From: Bacteroides pyogenes_A
Lineage (GTDB): Bacteria; Bacteroidota; Bacteroidia; Bacteroidales; Bacteroidaceae
Length of the DNA stretch: 64,000 bases
NCBI RefSeq assembly: GCF_048595595.1
Contig: NZ_CP184347.1
Strand: one strand, 5' to 3'
Part shown: positions 62,347 to 64,000 of the stretch, piece after piece
How positions within the stretch are numbered: the first letter of the stretch is position 1
How the letters are laid out: every line of letters begins with the position of its first letter
Made by a program: the position numbers and the translations under genes
Notes under the pieces: model-generated
Seen by the model: only the letters and a program-made list of their open reading frames with translations
The model's database searches: none
What the model was told of the DNA's origin: nothing

Positions 62347-63288
62347 TTACAGTGCGCCTACTTCTTTCAAAGCTGCGTTTGTAGCATGAACAGCTTTTGT
62401 GCTGGCTTCGAATTTGGCTTTTTCGTCAGCGTTCAGTTCCAGCTTGACGATCTTTTCGATGCCGTTTCTGCCAAGGATTACAGGAACACCGATGCAAATG
62501 TCTGATTCGCCGTATTCGCCTTCCAGATATACTGAGCATGGAATCATCTTTTTTTGGTTGTGAAGGATGGATTCTACAACGAATGCTGCGGCAGCTCCCG
62601 GTGCGTACCATGCTGAAGTGCCCAGCAATTTGGTCAAAGTTGCACCTCCAACCATTGTAGCGGAAGCTACTTCGTTCAGCTTTTCTTCAGACAGGAAGTT
62701 GGTTACGGGCAACCCTTTGTAAGTAGCGAAACGGGTCAACGGAATCATGGTCGTATCGCCATGCCCGCCGATGACCATGCCTTCTACTTCGTTGGCATTG
62801 CATCCCAAAGCCTGAGAAAGGAAGTATTTGAAGCGAGAGCTGTCAAGAGCGCCACCCATGCCGATGATGCGGTTTTTCGGCAATCCCAGAGATTTCAATG
62901 ACAAATAAGTCATGGTATCCATCGGGTTGGAAACTACGATGAGGATGGCATTGGGAGAATGCTTCAGGATGTTTTGAGCCACTGATTTTACGATGCCGGC
63001 ATTCACCCCGATCAACTCTTCGCGGGTCATACCCGGTTTGCGGGGAATACCTGAAGTGATGACCACTACGTCCGAGTTGGCTGTTTGAGCATAATCGTTC
63101 GTGCAGCCCACTAAAGTAGTGTCGAAGCCCAATAGTTGAGCTGTCTGCATCATATCCATTGCTTTACCCTCTGAAACGCCTTCTTTTACGTCCAGCATTA
63201 CTACTTCGTCTGCTACTTCATTGAAAGCAAGCACATTTGCACATGTAGCGCCTACGTTACCTGCGCCTACTACGGTTACTTTTGACAT
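62347..63288 (-). CDS. mdh: malate dehydrogenase
   Basis: A 313-residue NAD-dependent malate dehydrogenase of the LDH-like type, interconverting malate and oxaloacetate in the cytoplasm. The Rossmann motif is GAGNVGA (8-14) and Asp33 in MLDVKEG indicates NAD preference. Substrate-binding arginines lie in SGIPRKPGMTREEL (about 79-92), VSNPMD is near 119-124, and the catalytic histidine is His176 in GGHGDTTMIP. The sequence is complete and unremarkable. A -7-like TAATTTTG (complement of 63337-63344) lies about 50 bp upstream. Confidence 0.97.
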   Translation of the reverse strand: MSKVTVVGAGNVGATCANVLAFNEVADEVVMLDVKEGVSEGKAMDMMQTAQLLGFDTTLVGCTNDYAQTANSDVVVITSGIPRKPGMTREELIGVNAGIVKSVAQNILKHSPNAILIVVSNPMDTMTYLSLKSLGLPKNRIIGMGGALDSSRFKYFLSQALGCNANEVEGMVIGGHGDTTMIPLTRFATYKGLPVTNFLSEEKLNEVASATMVGGATLTKLLGTSAWYAPGAAAAFVVESILHNQKKMIPCSVYLEGEYGESDICIGVPVILGRNGIEKIVKLELNADEKAKFEASTKAVHATNAALKEVGAL

Positions 63289-63336
63289 AATACGATTTAT
63301 TTAAAAGTTGATAATTGGTTTTTCTTCTCGTATCCG

Positions 63337-63344
63337 CAAAATTA
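63337..63344 (-). promoter_or_regulatory. -7 element upstream of mdh
   Basis: The complement is TAATTTTG, fitting TAnnTTTG, about 49 bp before the mdh start. The -33 is only TTTA-like (complement of 63361-63364). Confidence 0.4.
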
Positions 63345-63432
63345 CAATGTTATTCCTGATTAAAGAAATTTTTCCACAATAATTTTCGTTAAAGAAAGAA
63401 CTCCTTTCCGGATGAGCCGAGTAGAGGGCTCG

Positions 63433-64000
63433 TCAGAGGTAATAACGCAGTCCTCCGATGAATGCTATTTTTTTTATGCCATACGATTCGTCTTTGTCGA
63501 TTTGGAAGTGCTTCGGCTTTTTTAAGGCGCAGATTAATAACGAGAATTCTCCACCTATGCCTATGTGTTTGGAGATCATATATTCCCATCCGACGGAGGT
63601 GCTGAACACAGGGCCGTTTTGCTGCTCGTACGAGTTGTTGAAACTGCTGTATCCCAAACCTAAATCTGCTTTTACCATCCATTGGGGGGCTAATTTGGCT
63701 CGGGCTACGAATGTAGGGGTAATTATTTTTTCCTGAAAACTGTCGTCTGAGATAGTGGTGCTTGAGCTGAAGAATTTCAATCCGAATCCCAGTCCCGATT
63801 TGAATATGCAGTTGTACTCTGCCTGCCATTGTGTCATCATTTTGCGTTTGTATCTTCTTGTTGGTGTTTCTATCGTGCTGGTGATTAACCCGGCTCCTGC
63901 GTTGACAGCCATTGTATGGCGGGGCACTTGCTTTTTTCGTGTTTTCCCTGCTCCTTTTTCTGCGAATGCCGTAGTAGTTGAGGTTTGAGTCTGTCCGGCG
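63433..64000 (-). CDS. outer-membrane beta-barrel protein, 5' truncated by window edge
   Basis: The frame is open from the right edge of the window through to a stop at 63433, giving about 188 visible residues. It starts in a low-complexity stretch (TQTSTTTAFAEKGAGKTRKK) and continues with alternating strands such as AEYNCIFKSGLGFGLKFFSS, VRADLGLGYSS-like segments (VKADLGLGYSSFNNSYE), SVGWEYMISKHIGIGGEFSL and the terminal GGLRYYL. This is the pattern of a small porin-like barrel. A GTG at 63925 could be taken for a start but the frame clearly extends upstream. Function is unknown. Confidence 0.7.
   Translation of the reverse strand, partial: AGQTQTSTTTAFAEKGAGKTRKKQVPRHTMAVNAGAGLITSTIETPTRRYKRKMMTQWQAEYNCIFKSGLGFGLKFFSSSTTISDDSFQEKIITPTFVARAKLAPQWMVKADLGLGYSSFNNSYEQQNGPVFSTSVGWEYMISKHIGIGGEFSLLICALKKPKHFQIDKDESYGIKKIAFIGGLRYYL

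Overview
The window looks like a chromosomal segment of a Bacteroides-type member of the Bacteroidales. The evidence is two SusC/SusD pairs, an ECF sigma/FecR pair driving one of them, HU-family DNA-binding proteins of the Bacteroidetes type, a MurF-alanine racemase fusion, a GSCFA protein, lipoproteins throughout, and promoters fitting the Bacteroides pattern (-33 TTTG, -7 TAnnTTTG). No rRNA, tRNA or CRISPR array was seen. Species cannot be fixed from the sequence alone.

Layout. (1) 1-6.9 kb: a + strand cluster of alkaline phosphatase (cut by the left edge), a trehalase/GH63-like glycosidase, a Tat-exported GH125 alpha-mannosidase and a metallophosphoesterase with a PA14-like tail, met tail to tail by a XylR/AraC-type regulator. 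It reads as a pathway for phosphorylated, mannose-containing glycans. (2) 7.3-8.6 kb: a scar in which a host gene is fused in frame to an IS21 IstA fragment, followed by further decayed sequence and a palindromic repeat. (3) 8.65-16.8 kb: an A+T-rich SusC-SusD-sialidase locus bracketed by two different HU-like genes. (4) 16.9-22.6 kb: a minus-strand operon of TlpA-like thioredoxin, outer-membrane barrel, double-Omp28 lipoprotein and metzincin-type metalloprotease lipoprotein. (5) 23.3-31.3 kb: GSCFA, murF-alr, tatA, tatC and a Dna2-like nuclease-helicase, all + strand and G+C-richer. (6) 31.6-34.1 kb: an orphan PTS-IIC permease and a KduI with an apparent signal peptide. (7) 34.6-41.0 kb: a tandem repeat and a CusCBA-type metal efflux operon headed by a small His/Cys-rich protein. 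(8) 41.2-48.9 kb: HXXEE membrane protein, ABC-F ATPase, a receiver-domain relic, PiT phosphate transporter with a PhoU-like tail, polyphosphate kinase and a small phosphodiesterase. (9) 48.9-60.8 kb: a barrel-protein relic, then a complete mucin-type locus on the minus strand: ECF sigma, FecR, STN-containing SusC, SusD, discoidin lipoprotein and M60 peptidase. (10) 60.8-64 kb: a long perfect palindrome, an internally deleted IS4-type transposase, malate dehydrogenase and a barrel protein cut by the right edge.

The sialidase, the GH125 and the M60 peptidase all point to foraging on host glycoproteins. Less usual points are the phosphatase/mannosidase cluster with a Tat signal, the four-gene thioredoxin/Omp28/metzincin cassette (the protease ends in a CxxC pair), the apparently exported KduI beside a PTS-IIC lacking IIA/IIB, an 11-G tract in the ECF sigma gene, and several repeat families or pseudogenes.
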